Below are positions 1 to 10,100 of a DNA stretch of 64,000 bases, piece by piece (the stretch's first letter is position 1; every line of letters begins with the position of its first letter). Below the pieces are notes generated by a model that saw only the letters and a list, made by a program, of their open reading frames with translations, did no database searches and was not told the origin of the DNA. This DNA is from Rheinheimera sp. (lineage in GTDB: Bacteria; Pseudomonadota; Gammaproteobacteria; Enterobacterales; Alteromonadaceae). The position numbers and the translations under genes are program-made. The stretch spans positions 900,724-964,723 of the forward strand of contig NZ_JAUYGV010000001.1 of NCBI RefSeq assembly GCF_030690345.1, written 5' to 3'.

Positions 1-119
1 TCAGCATTAAACGCCGATAAAGCAAAAAGCACAGCTTTTTACGTTTAGCAGTATGCTGCGGCAGGCTTATATGCTAAATTAATTGCGAAGCGTTCTCATT
101 TACATTTTTGGAGTTTAGT

Positions 120-491
120 ATGAAATCTCTGTTATCTGCTGTGATGTTAGGTAGTGCCCTGTTAGTATCTGTTGTTGCACTGGCTGACGAGCGGCCGGAC
201 CATTATAAAGGTAAGCCGTCAGACACCTTGCAGCAGGCCGTTGCCAATTTCAGTGAATATAATCAGAAATTAAAAACAGTATTAGCCGGTGAACTGACAC
301 CGTTGGCAATGGTAGAAATACATGAACTAACCTACACCATCGAAGTAGCGTTGGAGAAAATTCATGCCGAAACGGGTAAACTGAAAGACGTACTGGAAGA
401 AGTGCATGTTGCGTCTGAGCATATGGATACTGCCACAGCAAAAGCGCGTGGTGATGCCTATATTAAAGCCGCGCAGACGCTGGTGAAATAA
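120..491 (+). CDS. Small secreted helical protein, DUF6746-like
   Basis: A 123-residue protein with a clear Sec signal peptide: a Lys near the N-terminus, a hydrophobic core, and an ALA cleavage site at about residue 22. The mature part of about 100 residues starts DERPDHYKG and is predicted all-helical. It resembles a small periplasmic family annotated DUF6746 in marine gammaproteobacteria; I give that name from memory. No catalytic motif or cofactor site is visible, so function is unknown. The ATG at 120 is chosen over the in-frame TTG at 108 because a GGAG at 110-113 is well placed for it and the signal peptide then starts MKSLL. The hydrolase gene begins about 14 bases after the stop, so the two may be co-transcribed. 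Confidence 0.75.
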   Translation: MKSLLSAVMLGSALLVSVVALADERPDHYKGKPSDTLQQAVANFSEYNQKLKTVLAGELTPLAMVEIHELTYTIEVALEKIHAETGKLKDVLEEVHVASEHMDTATAKARGDAYIKAAQTLVK

Positions 492-505
492 GCCGTTTAT
501 CCGTG

Positions 506-1378
506 ATGGCACAACTGCAGTTTGCGCAACAATTTCGCATCGGCAAGCAAATACTGGCAGCGCTGAGTAATCAAGACTATCAGCTTGAGCCCGGCCAGCC
601 GGTGTTGTGTCTGCACGGCTGGCTGGATAATGCCGCCAGCTTTATACCGCTGGCGCAGCATTTACCGCAGCAACCGTTGTTGGCATTGGAATTCCCGGGC
701 CACGGCCACTCCGGCCATCGCAGCGCTGATGCCCATTATTATTTTTTTGATTGGGTGCAGGATCTGGTGGCCTTGTGCCGCCAACAGCAATGGCAACAGC
801 TGAGCATTATCGGCCATTCTATGGGCGCTATGGTGGCAACAGCCCTGGCGGCGGCTTTTCCTGAGCTGGTGGCCAAATTGGTGCTGATAGACAGCTTAGG
901 CTTTGTTACTGATGATGCCGCAAACGCAGCAAAGCAGCTGCGCGACGGTATTAATTCACGCTTAAAAGCGCCGTCACGTAAGCCTTATTATGCCAGCGTG
1001 GCAGATGCCGCAGCCGCCAGACAAAAACAAAGCGACTTTAGCCTAACCGAAGCCATGCTATTGGCTGAGCGCGGTACTATTACCGCAGCGCCAGGCGTGA
1101 GTACCACAGAGCAAGGCGTAAGCTGGCGTGCAGATATGCGCCTGCGCCACAGCTCGGTGTATCGTTTAAGCGCAGAGCAAGCCAAATCGCTGATATCCGC
1201 CGTACAGTGTCCGGTGCTGGGGCTTATCGCCAACGACAGCCCTTTCGCCAGCAGAGCTGAACAGTTTGCCAGGCATTATCGGCAATTGCATCTGACAGAA
1301 GTCAGCGGCGGCCATCACTGCCATATGACGCAAGCTGCTGTGGTAGCACAGCATATTCAGCGCTTTTTAGCAGCATAA
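506..1378 (+). CDS. Alpha/beta-fold hydrolase
   Basis: A 290-residue cytoplasmic alpha/beta hydrolase. The oxyanion-hole segment is HGWLDNA, near residue 38. The nucleophile elbow is GHSMGA, with the Ser in the usual GxSxG, near residue 107. The C-terminal catalytic His lies in GGHHCHM, and an Asp in the ANDSPF segment may be the acid. Length and layout fit the serine-hydrolase-like (SERHL) group of small esterases. The substrate cannot be read from the sequence. No signal peptide is visible. A GTG at 503 directly precedes the ATG at 506, and the ATG is preferred. A strong hairpin terminator follows the stop directly. Confidence 0.85.
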   Translation: MAQLQFAQQFRIGKQILAALSNQDYQLEPGQPVLCLHGWLDNAASFIPLAQHLPQQPLLALEFPGHGHSGHRSADAHYYFFDWVQDLVALCRQQQWQQLSIIGHSMGAMVATALAAAFPELVAKLVLIDSLGFVTDDAANAAKQLRDGINSRLKAPSRKPYYASVADAAAARQKQSDFSLTEAMLLAERGTITAAPGVSTTEQGVSWRADMRLRHSSVYRLSAEQAKSLISAVQCPVLGLIANDSPFASRAEQFARHYRQLHLTEVSGGHHCHMTQAAVVAQHIQRFLAA

Positions 1379-1405
1379 AAAAACCGCAGCGAACTGCGGT
1401 TTTTT
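1377..1405. terminator. Bidirectional rho-independent terminator
   Basis: CCGCAG / CTGCGG stem (1384-1389 and 1394-1399) with a CGAA tetraloop, flanked by an A-run on the left and a T-run on the right, so it can work on both strands. It sits between the convergent hydrolase and aminotransferase genes. Confidence 0.85.
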
Positions 1406-1422
1406 CTTTGTAGCTTAGGTAG

Positions 1423-2619
1423 TTAGCCTTTCAACACCGTGGCGACAGATTTAGCAAAGTAATCAATATTGCTGTGGTTTAACCCGGCAATGCTAACCCG
1501 GCTGGAACCCACCATATAAATGCTGAACTCGCTACGCAGGCGGTCAATTTGTGCTTTGTTAATACCCAAGAAGCTGAACATGCCATGCTGGCGGGTAATA
1601 AAGCTGAAATCCTGAGTAACACCTTCAGCTGCCAGTTTATCGATGATCAGCTGACGGTAGCTGTTAATACGGTTACGCATTTCGGCCAGCTCTTCGTGCC
1701 AAAGCGCAGTAAGCTCTTTGCTATCAAGAATATTGGCAACAATAATGGCACCATGTGCCGGTGGCATTGAATAAATGCTGCGCACTACGCTTAGCAGGTT
1801 TACTCTGGCAACGTCGGCCACTTTGCTGTCAGCTGCAACAATTGATACCGCACCGATACGCTCACGGTATAAGCCAAAATTTTTCGAGCACGAGCTGCAC
1901 AGGATCATCTCATCAACGTTATCTGCCAGGTGGCGTAAACCTTTGGCATCGTCATCCAGCCCGCTGCCAAAGCCCTGATAAGCCATATCCACTAACGGTG
2001 TAAAACCACGCTCTTTGGCCAGCTCAGTAAAACGCTGCCACTGGGCGAAGGTTAAATCCATACCGCTGGGGTTATGACAGCAGGCATGCACCAGCACCAC
2101 ATCACCGGCCGGCACTGTAGCTAAATCGGCAAACATTGCCTCTTCGTTCAGGCCTTTAGTGTCGTAATCGTAGTAGGTATATTCTTTTACATTCAGGCCG
2201 GCGGCCTTAAACATAGAAATATGGTTCGCCCAGGTAGGGCTGGTTACCCAGATAGTCGCATTCGGGTTAGCCTTTTTAATAAATTCTGCCGCTACCCGCA
2301 GTGCGCCGGTGCCGCCTGGCGTATGCGCCGTGGTAACACGGTTGGCCAGCAGCACTTTATGGCCAATGCCAAATGCCAGCTTCTCAATATGAGCGTTAAA
2401 GCCTAAATCACCGGCCATACCGATATAGGTTTTGCTGTCTTCCTGCTTCAGGCGCAGCGCTTCGGCTTCTTTTACGCATTTCAGTACTGCCGTGTGGCCT
2501 TGCTCGTCTTTATATACACCTACACCAAGGTCGACTTTATTCGGGTTCGGGTCTTCTTTGTACGCTGCCATCAAACCTAAAATCGGATCGGTGGCCACCG
2601 GTTGTAACTGAGCAAACAT
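1423..2619 (-). CDS. Aromatic/aspartate aminotransferase (class I, AspC/TyrB family)
   Basis: A 398-residue PLP-dependent transaminase that aligns along its whole length with E. coli AspC. Matching segments include the N-terminal DPILGL, the GGTGALRVAA phosphate-binding region, CCHNPSG, and the PLP-lysine segment SKNFGLYRERIGA. The C-terminal SSRVSIAGL carries the carboxylate-binding Arg. Such enzymes transfer amino groups between aspartate, tyrosine or phenylalanine and 2-oxoglutarate. The lysine motif is closer to AspC than TyrB, but in this group one enzyme often covers both substrate types, so I leave the symbol open. Its presence suits a window rich in aromatic amino-acid genes. An AGG upstream of the ATG is a plausible ribosome-binding site. 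The GAF gene is 41 bases upstream on the same strand. Confidence 0.93.
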   Translation of the reverse strand: MFAQLQPVATDPILGLMAAYKEDPNPNKVDLGVGVYKDEQGHTAVLKCVKEAEALRLKQEDSKTYIGMAGDLGFNAHIEKLAFGIGHKVLLANRVTTAHTPGGTGALRVAAEFIKKANPNATIWVTSPTWANHISMFKAAGLNVKEYTYYDYDTKGLNEEAMFADLATVPAGDVVLVHACCHNPSGMDLTFAQWQRFTELAKERGFTPLVDMAYQGFGSGLDDDAKGLRHLADNVDEMILCSSCSKNFGLYRERIGAVSIVAADSKVADVARVNLLSVVRSIYSMPPAHGAIIVANILDSKELTALWHEELAEMRNRINSYRQLIIDKLAAEGVTQDFSFITRQHGMFSFLGINKAQIDRLRSEFSIYMVGSSRVSIAGLNHSNIDYFAKSVATVLKG

Positions 2620-2660
2620 AATGTTCTACCTGAGTTAAAGTTGCATGAAAAAGGCTGCGC

Positions 2661-3380
2661 TTAAGGTAAATATGCCGGTACGGTTAAACACACCGCCACC
2701 AACAATGCCATAGCATTCGCAGTAAATACGTTTTTATTAAAATCTTCGGCATCGACAATGCCGGCTATTTTGCCTGATTGGTCAAACAGAGGCAAACAGG
2801 CTTCAGCCTGCACTTTAGGGTCACAGGTGTAATATTCACCGCCGCCACCCAAATAGGCTGTTACGTCGTTAATTACTTTGGCTTTACCGCTTAAACCAAC
2901 AGTACTGTTATTGCTGATTTTGGCGAATTCGCTGTTAAGCGGAAACTCAGCCCGTGACGCTGCGCCATAATAGGCCAGTTTTACCAGCACCGGCTCAGCG
3001 TCAATATTGGCCCGCGCCTGATAAATACCAAACCAGTCCAGCCCTGAATGTTCGCGATAAAATGCCGCTATATTACTCAGCGCTTGCAGCGCCAGCTGAT
3101 TATGCTCACTGCGTCCACCCAGAATAGCCGTTAAATCATAGGGTTCTTCGGCCAGCTGGCCAAACAGTGAACAGGCACCGCCCTCACCCAGCTCCGGCAC
3201 TTTGTACTGCCACTGCACTTGTGCTGAGCCGGAATGCTGTAAAAAGTGCTGCAGCTTGAGTTGCCACTGTTGCACCGTTTCGACAAAGGCAGTCACAGTA
3301 ACGGCGCCCAAGTGTTGAGCTAACCCGGCACGGTTAAGATACTCAGACACAGAAATATCAGCTTGCGACATTATAGCCAT
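2661..3380 (-). CDS. GAF-domain protein related to free-methionine-(R)-sulfoxide reductase
   Basis: A 239-residue soluble protein with an N-terminal region of about 85 residues of unclear fold and a C-terminal GAF domain of the YebR/fRMsr type. Recognisable elements are HSGLDWFGIYQ, an AEFPL segment, YYTCDPKVQAEACLPLFD and GKIAGIVDAEDF. In E. coli fRMsr, three conserved cysteines do the chemistry. Here the Cys in the TCD segment is kept, but the GVCG segment is replaced by NSTVGLSG without Cys, and an extra Cys appears in EACLP. It may therefore be a sensor or an altered reductase. It lies just upstream of the aminotransferase on the same strand and may share its transcript. An alternative ATG lies three codons in, and neither start has a clear Shine-Dalgarno sequence. 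Confidence 0.75.
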   Translation of the reverse strand: MAIMSQADISVSEYLNRAGLAQHLGAVTVTAFVETVQQWQLKLQHFLQHSGSAQVQWQYKVPELGEGGACSLFGQLAEEPYDLTAILGGRSEHNQLALQALSNIAAFYREHSGLDWFGIYQARANIDAEPVLVKLAYYGAASRAEFPLNSEFAKISNNSTVGLSGKAKVINDVTAYLGGGGEYYTCDPKVQAEACLPLFDQSGKIAGIVDAEDFNKNVFTANAMALLVAVCLTVPAYLP

Positions 3381-3519
3381 CCAGATTTCTAAAATTTGAC
3401 AGGCATTTTACCAGAAGCGGCTAAAAAGCCAAGCCAACACAGTACAAGTTAAGGAAATTGTTGCTGCCACTGCTGCGGATGTTTAAGCTGACGCTATTGT
3501 AAAGCAACAGACCCAACTT

Positions 3520-3930
3520 ATGGCAGGCAATAAAATTTCATTGGCCGACTGGCAGGCCCAACTTAAGCCGCAAGGCAGTACTACTGATGCAAAAACGGCA
3601 GTAAAAGACGATGCCAATTTGGTGTACAGCACCGACAGCGGAAAAATCAGCGCTAAGCCCCCCGCTAAAGCAGTGGCAGAAGCGTTTGCTGATGGTGCTG
3701 TGCGCATAAGGCGCGAAACTAAAGGCCGCGGTGGTAAGGCAGTGCTGACTATCAGCGGTATTGCTAAACCACATGATGAGCTGGTGCTGCTGGCGGCGAA
3801 ACTGAAAAAGAAATGTGCCTGTGGTGGCGCGGTAAAAGACGGCGTGATTGAAATTCAGGGTGATAAGCGCGAGCTGGTAGAGCAGTTGCTGCAAGCTGAG
3901 GGCTTTAAAACCAAATGGGCCGGTGGTTGA
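3520..3930 (+). CDS. yciH: SUI1/eIF1-like translation factor YciH
   Basis: A 136-residue protein with a low-complexity N-terminal half and a C-terminal SUI1 domain, about residues 60-134. The domain includes VRIRRETKGRGGKAVLTI, the CACGG turn near residue 108, and a terminal EGFKTKW. YciH is the bacterial relative of eIF1 that affects initiation fidelity in E. coli and is thought to repress translation under stress. Length and motif order are normal for the family. It is divergent from the GAF gene, with about 140 bases of shared upstream DNA. The start ATG opens with MAGNKIS, a typical YciH N-terminus. Confidence 0.93.
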   Translation: MAGNKISLADWQAQLKPQGSTTDAKTAVKDDANLVYSTDSGKISAKPPAKAVAEAFADGAVRIRRETKGRGGKAVLTISGIAKPHDELVLLAAKLKKKCACGGAVKDGVIEIQGDKRELVEQLLQAEGFKTKWAGG

Positions 3931-3969
3931 TGCTACATCCTGAACGTCAAACACCTGCGCAGTAAAGCC

Positions 3970-4067
3970 GAACCGGTTTGCTCACGCTAACACGCCGTAA
4001 ACCCATCCCTGGGGGCTCGTCTCAGCCCGTTCGGGGCTTCAACGGTTAGCTTAGAGCAAACCGGTTC
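3970..4067. repeat. 98-bp interspersed-type palindromic repeat
   Basis: A 14-base arm at 3970-3983 (GAACCGGTTTGCTC) is exactly complementary to 4054-4067. Inside it, GCTAA(C) pairs with (G)TTAGC and CCGT with ACGG. A smaller hairpin in the centre is built on AGCCCG / CGGGGCT. It fills the gap between the convergent yciH and M28 peptidase genes. The form is like REP/BIME-type elements. It could also act as a transcription barrier, but there is no T-run. Confidence 0.75.
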
Positions 4068-4094
4068 TCTATATCAGTATTGTTGAATAAAACC

Positions 4095-5777
4095 TTACTT
4101 CACCGCTTCACGGTTATACGGCTGGCCAAAAACGCCGTTAAAAAAGCTGTCTTTTAGCCAGTATGGCCGCTGTTCAGTATTAGCCACATCCAGCGCAATA
4201 TTAAAGTTAATATCGGCAAATACCGCACCGGCATCATAACGGATAGCGCCGTAATCCTTGATCAAGCTTGGAATATCATCCGACGGCTTATGGTAATGCT
4301 TGGCAAAAAAGCTGCCCCAAACTTTACCGCCATCCTGGTTTGGATCTTTCGATTTAAAACCGGTCATTAAAAACACCGCCGGCACACCCTTTTTCACCAG
4401 TGTATAGTGATCTGAGCGGGTAAAAATTGCCTGCTCCGGCATAGGGTCGGCACTCAGGGCTATGCCTTCTTTAGCGGCGGCTTGTTCAACCACCTTGCCA
4501 AGCGACGAATGGTTAGCACCAAAGGCAATCATATCGGCAAACGGATACAATAATACCGGCATATCCAGGTTAACGTTGGCTACCAGTTTATCAATCGGCC
4601 GCGTCGGGTTATTGGCAAAGTAATCAGCACCGAGCAGACCTTTTTCTTCACCGGTTACCACCACAAACAAGACAGAACGTTTGGGTTTCTCCGGTAACTG
4701 AGCGAACAAGCGCGCGGTTTCCAGCAGTATGGCGACACCGGCTGCGTTATCCATAGCGCCGTTGTTTATTTTATCGTCGTTACGTAAGTCGTTGCTGTAA
4801 CCTATATGATCAGAGTGCGCGGTAACCACCACATACTCATCTTTTAATACCGGGTCAGAACCTTCCAGCACTGCTATCACATTCGGGCTGGAGATATCTT
4901 CATGGCTGCTGTTACGGCTTAAGGTAGCCGATACACCAAGCTCAAAGCCTACAGGGCTTTGCTGGTTGTCTAACTGGGTAAAAATATCCGCCAGCGACGT
5001 GGCAGCGTTGCTGAATAAAGCCGCAGCAGCCTCATGATGTACATAGGCGCCGCCTTTTAAATTCGGATAACTGTCAGCCGGTGTGCCGGTCGCATCTAAC
5101 CATTCCATCGAAGGCGTATTTAAATACAGCAGGCTGCTGGCATAGGGCCGCACTTTTTCCTGCTGCGGGGTATGCACGGTAATAATGCCCACAGCACCGC
5201 GCTCTGCCGCCAATTTAGTTTTCAGGCTGCTTAAATGCGCCGCTTCCTCACTTGGCAAGCTGTCCGGCCGGCCGGTTAACAGCACAACAATTTTGCCCGA
5301 CACATCCAGCCCGGCATAATCATCCAGACCGAACTCTTTTGATACCAGACCATAGCCGGCAAACACCAGCGACGCGGTAACTTTAGTTTCGGCAAATTGC
5401 ATGCTCGGGCCGGTGAAAAAGGCTTTCGGATAGCTCAGCTCAGTGTTTTTGCCATCTGCATGCAAGGTAAACTTAGCGCTGTCCTGCGCCAGCCGCGCTT
5501 TACGCAGTGGTACGCGCTGCAAATAGCTGCCGTTATCGCCGGCCGGTTTCAGGCCTAAAGCCTGCAGTTGCGTCGCAATATATAACGAGGCAATTTCGTG
5601 CTCGTTGCTGCCGGTTTCCCGCCCAGCCAACGCATCAGCGGCCAGAAACTGCATATGTGCTTCTATCGCCTGTGCATTGGCGGTAGAAACAGTAGCGCCT
5701 GGTTTGGATGCAGTGGTGCCGGCGCAGCCGACGATAACAGTGAAGGCCAGAGCGCCCGCGATTAGGTTTTTCTTCAT
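4095..5777 (-). CDS. M28-family zinc aminopeptidase, lipoprotein
   Basis: A 560-residue exported metallopeptidase. The N-terminus has a lipoprotein signal with lipobox VIVGC at Cys18. Residues about 130-260 resemble a protease-associated (PA) insert. The M28 catalytic domain runs from about 300. Probable zinc ligands and catalytic residues are His321 (TAHSDH), Asp343 (MDNAAG), Glu377/Glu378 (TGEEKG), Asp405 (NLDM) and His496 (HYHKPSDD), so the active site looks complete. Such enzymes trim N-terminal residues from peptides, probably in the periplasm or at the outer membrane. The upstream amidohydrolase gene ends 67 bases before it on the same strand. ATG with a nearby AAGGAAAA ribosome-binding site. 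Confidence 0.93.
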   Translation of the reverse strand: MKKNLIAGALAFTVIVGCAGTTASKPGATVSTANAQAIEAHMQFLAADALAGRETGSNEHEIASLYIATQLQALGLKPAGDNGSYLQRVPLRKARLAQDSAKFTLHADGKNTELSYPKAFFTGPSMQFAETKVTASLVFAGYGLVSKEFGLDDYAGLDVSGKIVVLLTGRPDSLPSEEAAHLSSLKTKLAAERGAVGIITVHTPQQEKVRPYASSLLYLNTPSMEWLDATGTPADSYPNLKGGAYVHHEAAAALFSNAATSLADIFTQLDNQQSPVGFELGVSATLSRNSSHEDISSPNVIAVLEGSDPVLKDEYVVVTAHSDHIGYSNDLRNDDKINNGAMDNAAGVAILLETARLFAQLPEKPKRSVLFVVVTGEEKGLLGADYFANNPTRPIDKLVANVNLDMPVLLYPFADMIAFGANHSSLGKVVEQAAAKEGIALSADPMPEQAIFTRSDHYTLVKKGVPAVFLMTGFKSKDPNQDGGKVWGSFFAKHYHKPSDDIPSLIKDYGAIRYDAGAVFADINFNIALDVANTEQRPYWLKDSFFNGVFGQPYNREAVK

Positions 5778-5844
5778 TGGTTTTCCTTAAAAACAGCAGT
5801 GCCAGCACTAAAGCTGGCACTGACATTACGGCAACAGCTTAACC

Positions 5845-7149
5845 TTAGTTTATCCGCTGCTGATATTTATCGTGCAGTTGCTTATGGCGGTTGTTTAAAT
5901 CTACCGCGCGGCCGTCAATCCACAGATGGGTTACCTTATGGCTCAGATAGTCGAAGATATCGCCTTCAGACACCACCAGGCTGGCCGCTTTACCCACCTC
6001 TATACTGCCAATTTTATCGGCAACACCGGCAATTTGCGCGGCATTAATGGTAACAGAACGTAACGCTTGCTCCGGCGTTAAGCCATAACTGATAGCCTGG
6101 CCGGCAGCAAACACCAGGTTGCGCGTATCCCAATAGCCGTCCAGCGACAACGCATACTGCACGCCGGCATCCTGCAGAGTTTTCGGCGCTATAAACGCCT
6201 GGCTGTAGTTCTCGTCAGTGCGGCTGGGTAAACCGTAAGGAGCGGTATAAATTACCGCAACCTTAGCGGCCGCCAGTTCATCGGCCATGCGCCAGCTGTC
6301 GCGACCACCAACAATGGTCAGTTGCAGGGCGTACTCTTTGGCCAATAACATCGCCTGACGTATTTGCCGCTCGTCATCGGCATGCACAAACAGCGGCCGC
6401 TTGCCACTAAACACGGTCAGCATTTCATGCCAGCGCGAGTCTACGCCTTTGTTTAAACCTGCTTGTTCAGCGTCATAATAGGCTTTGGCGTTTTTGAAGT
6501 ATTGCTGCAGTTTCTCCAGCTGTTCAGCATTGGCTTTACGTACTTCGTCAGCCGGTTTCGGGTTCCAGCGCGAGCCCAGTGTACTGGCGTTAGGCCAACG
6601 TACGTGTAAGCCGGTGCCATCAGCTACTACCGCGTCCTGATAATTCCACGCGTCCAGTTGCATTAAGCTTGATTGCCCCATCAGCATGCTGCCTGCCGGG
6701 TACACCATGCTGTAGGCAAAGCCGTTGCTGCGAATGGTCGGGATCACCTCAGAGTCGGCGTTGTACGCTAGCTTGGCTTTAATATCCGGGTTAGTTTGTG
6801 TCACCTCGGTTGAGTCATCGGTTGACCGTACCGCTTCAATTTCAATTAAGCCCAGCTGGTTCGCCAGCGCGATTAAGCCGGGATACAAATGCTTGCCATC
6901 CAGCGCCAACACAGTAGCGCCCTGCGGTGCAGTTAAATCCTTACCTACGGCAGCAATTTTACCCTCCACGATTAATACATCGCTGTCGGCTTTAACGCCG
7001 TCGGTTACGGTGTGTATCGTCAGGCCGGTTAATAACAGCGGCGCAGTTTGGGCTTTGCCGGGCACCATATCGTGTGCCATGGCAGTAGTGGCGCTCAGGT
7101 TGGCGGCTAAGGCAGCCAACAGGCTTAAACAGGTTTTGCTAAATTTCAT
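5845..7149 (-). CDS. Exported amidohydrolase-like protein with degenerate metal site
   Basis: A 434-residue protein with a Sec signal peptide ending TAMA-HD near residue 25. The composite-barrel pattern of the amidohydrolase superfamily is clear: an N-terminal beta sandwich with LIVEGKIAAVG, the YPGLI strand, and the C-terminal TINAAQIAGVADKIGSIEVGKAASLVV. The metal-binding HxH that normally follows PGLID is missing; here it reads YPGLIALANQLG. A His in LFVHADDE and an Asp in SLDGYWD remain. It may be catalytically changed or a partner subunit. It lies 11 bases after the larger amidohydrolase on the same strand, which strongly suggests an operon or heteromeric partnership. Confidence 0.85.
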   Translation of the reverse strand: MKFSKTCLSLLAALAANLSATTAMAHDMVPGKAQTAPLLLTGLTIHTVTDGVKADSDVLIVEGKIAAVGKDLTAPQGATVLALDGKHLYPGLIALANQLGLIEIEAVRSTDDSTEVTQTNPDIKAKLAYNADSEVIPTIRSNGFAYSMVYPAGSMLMGQSSLMQLDAWNYQDAVVADGTGLHVRWPNASTLGSRWNPKPADEVRKANAEQLEKLQQYFKNAKAYYDAEQAGLNKGVDSRWHEMLTVFSGKRPLFVHADDERQIRQAMLLAKEYALQLTIVGGRDSWRMADELAAAKVAVIYTAPYGLPSRTDENYSQAFIAPKTLQDAGVQYALSLDGYWDTRNLVFAAGQAISYGLTPEQALRSVTINAAQIAGVADKIGSIEVGKAASLVVSEGDIFDYLSHKVTHLWIDGRAVDLNNRHKQLHDKYQQRIN

Positions 7150-7160
7150 GCTGCAGCTCC

Positions 7161-10100
7161 TTAGTGGCTATGGTTGTGGTTATGGGCCTGGCCGTGAATA
7201 TGGCTACCGATATTCCACCAGTCGCCCTGATCTTCACAGTGCCACTCGGGTTCATCTTGTTTATAAGCGTCTTTATCACCGGCTTTGGCTTTATCACCGG
7301 CGCTCAGCACTTTTTGCACCAGGGCCGCTTTCTCGCTTTCCAGTTGCTGCTGCAGCTGCTTATCAGTATCGATATCAAAGTACTTGGTACCGTCAATCCA
7401 GGTTTGTTGTGCCTGGCTGTATACCGATAACGGGTGAGTATTCCACAACACAAAGTCCGCTTGTTTACCGGCTTTGATTGAGCCGGTTACGCTGTCTATT
7501 TTCAGCTGCATTGCCGGATTAATAGTCACCATTTTCAGCGCGTCGTGCTCATCCATACCACAGTACATTACCGATTTGGCCGCTTCCTGATTCAGGCGGC
7601 GCTGTAAGCCGGCATCATCCGAGTTAATACTGACGTTCATACCCTGCTCTGCCATTAAACAGGCATTGGTCGGGATAGCATCCTGCACTTCCATCTTATA
7701 GGCCCACCAGTCAGCAAAGGTTGATGCACTGGCGCCATGGGCCTGCATCTCTTTTGCCGTTTTATAACCTTCCAGAATGTGAGTAAAGGTGGTGATGTTA
7801 AAGCCCATCTCATCGGCCAGCTCTATCAGCATCAGAATTTCTGACGCCACATAAGAGTGAGTATGAATAAAGCGCTGTTTATCCAGAATCTCTACCAGGG
7901 CCTCTAAACGATAGTCGATGCGCGGTGCCGCTACCTGTTCACGCTGGCGCTTCGACAGCTTGTTGTACGAGGCCAGTTTGGCTTTGTACTCTTTTGCTGC
8001 GACAAAGGCATCACGGATAGTGGTTTCAACGCCGATACGGGTTTGCGGATAACGCTCGGTAAAGGCATCGCCCCAGTTTGACTGCTTAACGTTTTCACCC
8101 AGTGCAAATTTAATGCTCGGTGGCGCCGCTTGCATTTTCAGGCCTGAGGCATTTTCGCCCCAACGGAACTGAATAACCTGCGCCTGGCCGCCAATCGGGT
8201 TGGCACTGCCGTGCAACAGTTGCGCGGTAGTAGTACCACCGGCTAAACCACGGTACAGGTTAATATCCTCCGGGTTTAACACATCACCAATGCGCACTTC
8301 AGAGGTTACCGCATCGGTACCTTCGTTAACGCCGGCTTCAATCGCCACATGCGAATGTTCGTCAATAATGCCCGGTGTCAGGTGCATACCTGTGGCGTCA
8401 ATCACATCAAAGCCGCGTGGCGTGCTTAAGTTTTTACCAATCTTGTCGAACTTGCCGTTACGCACAAGCACATCAGTATTTTGCAGCACACCGTCTTTTT
8501 CTGCCGTCCATACCGTAGCATTTTTAATATGCACGTTTTGCTGTTTGGCTAAGGCAGGTAAGCCGTAGGCGCGGTTAGGAAAGGTTAACTGCGATATAAA
8601 GCTGATATCGGCTTTAGCCTCTGCCGCCGCATTTTTGCTATCCGCAGCCAGTGCCTGGCGCTGTGCGCTTGCCACTTCAGTGCGGCCGCTTAATTGCCAC
8701 TTACCGCTTAACTGATTGTCCAGCAGCTGGCCGCTAAACTGCGCTACTTGCTTATCCCCGGTCAGCTCAAACAGGTTCAGGTTAAACTGCAGTTGCTGCT
8801 GCTGGCTGTGCACGTGTTCAAGCTTAACCGCTTTGGCATCAGCTGCACCGGCCAGTAACACCGCACTGCCGCTGAGTTTATCAGCCTCACCCTTCAGGGT
8901 AATCTGCAGCGCTTTACCGGCAACAGCTAACTGATAATCACCGGCAAATTCAACCGGTGTCACGCTTTTAATACTGTGTTGTTGGCCGCGTACCCAGGTC
9001 GCAACAATTTCGCCGTCGGCGAATAAATCGCCACTGGCCAGCACTAAGTCGGCCTGATAACCCGGCGCAATTTTACCCAGTTTATCCGCTACACCGGCAA
9101 TGCCGGCAGGCACTGTGGTTAACGCTGCCAAAGCGGTGTCGGCAGACAACCCGTGCTGTACGGCTTTGCGCAAATTAGGCCAAAAATCTTTTTTGTCTTT
9201 TAACTTAAAGGTGGTCAGCGCAAAAGGCACTCCGGCTTTAGCCAGGGCTGCCGCATTAGCCGGCGCCCGTTCCCAATGGCGCAGATCCGCCAGATTCACA
9301 TCCAGTTGGTCGGATAGCTGCTGCACTGCCGGCGCGGCAGGGAAATTCAGTGGCAGGATCAGCTTGCGGTCCATCGCTTTAACCGCGTCCAGTTGCACAT
9401 ATTCGTAGCCCGAGCCCACCATAGCAGCATTAGCCAGGCTGAATTCGTTTAACAGCAGGTGCGCGCGTAACAGGGATCTGTCGTCTGATGTTTCAAAAAT
9501 CGTGCCCTGCTGCCCGATATTGCTCAAGCTTTGCAGTGCGGCGTTAAATTCAACCGGCTGGTTAAAATAACGCACATCGGTTTTGCCATAAGCCTGGTTA
9601 TACCAATTAGCATCACTTAAGGTTTGGCGAATAAGCGCCATACTGCCCATTAATGATGACGGGTAGCTTTGTTTAGACGTGCCTTTACTAAAGGCCATAA
9701 ACTGTGGCCCGGCAGCATTTAACACCAGCTCGTTTGGCAAGCCGTCGCCTAAGGCACTGACAAAGGCCCGGCCACGGAAAATACCGTCAAACCGCGCCGA
9801 CTGCGCGGCAGTAAAGCCCAGCTTGCGCAACTCTTCTGCTGCTTTGGCATCAGGTTTAAATTCGTTTACCCAGCTCAGCTCGGCATGAATAGCGGCATTA
9901 TTAGCATTGCCGCCCTTGCGCTCATTTTGATATACCGGCGCATCGCGGTAACTGCCGGGTTTTGCCGGCTTAGCTGCTGCAATGCCGTACTGGGTATAAG
10001 GGTCAATAAAACCCGGATACAAGGTGTAACGGCTGGCGTCAATTTGCTGATAACCGGCCGGCACACTCACTTTAGTGCCTACAGCGCTGATACGGCCATC

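Noticed and set aside
6725..7477. 250-codon open frame on the plus strand
   Set aside because: Antisense to the two amidohydrolase genes; low-complexity translation and no ribosome-binding site.
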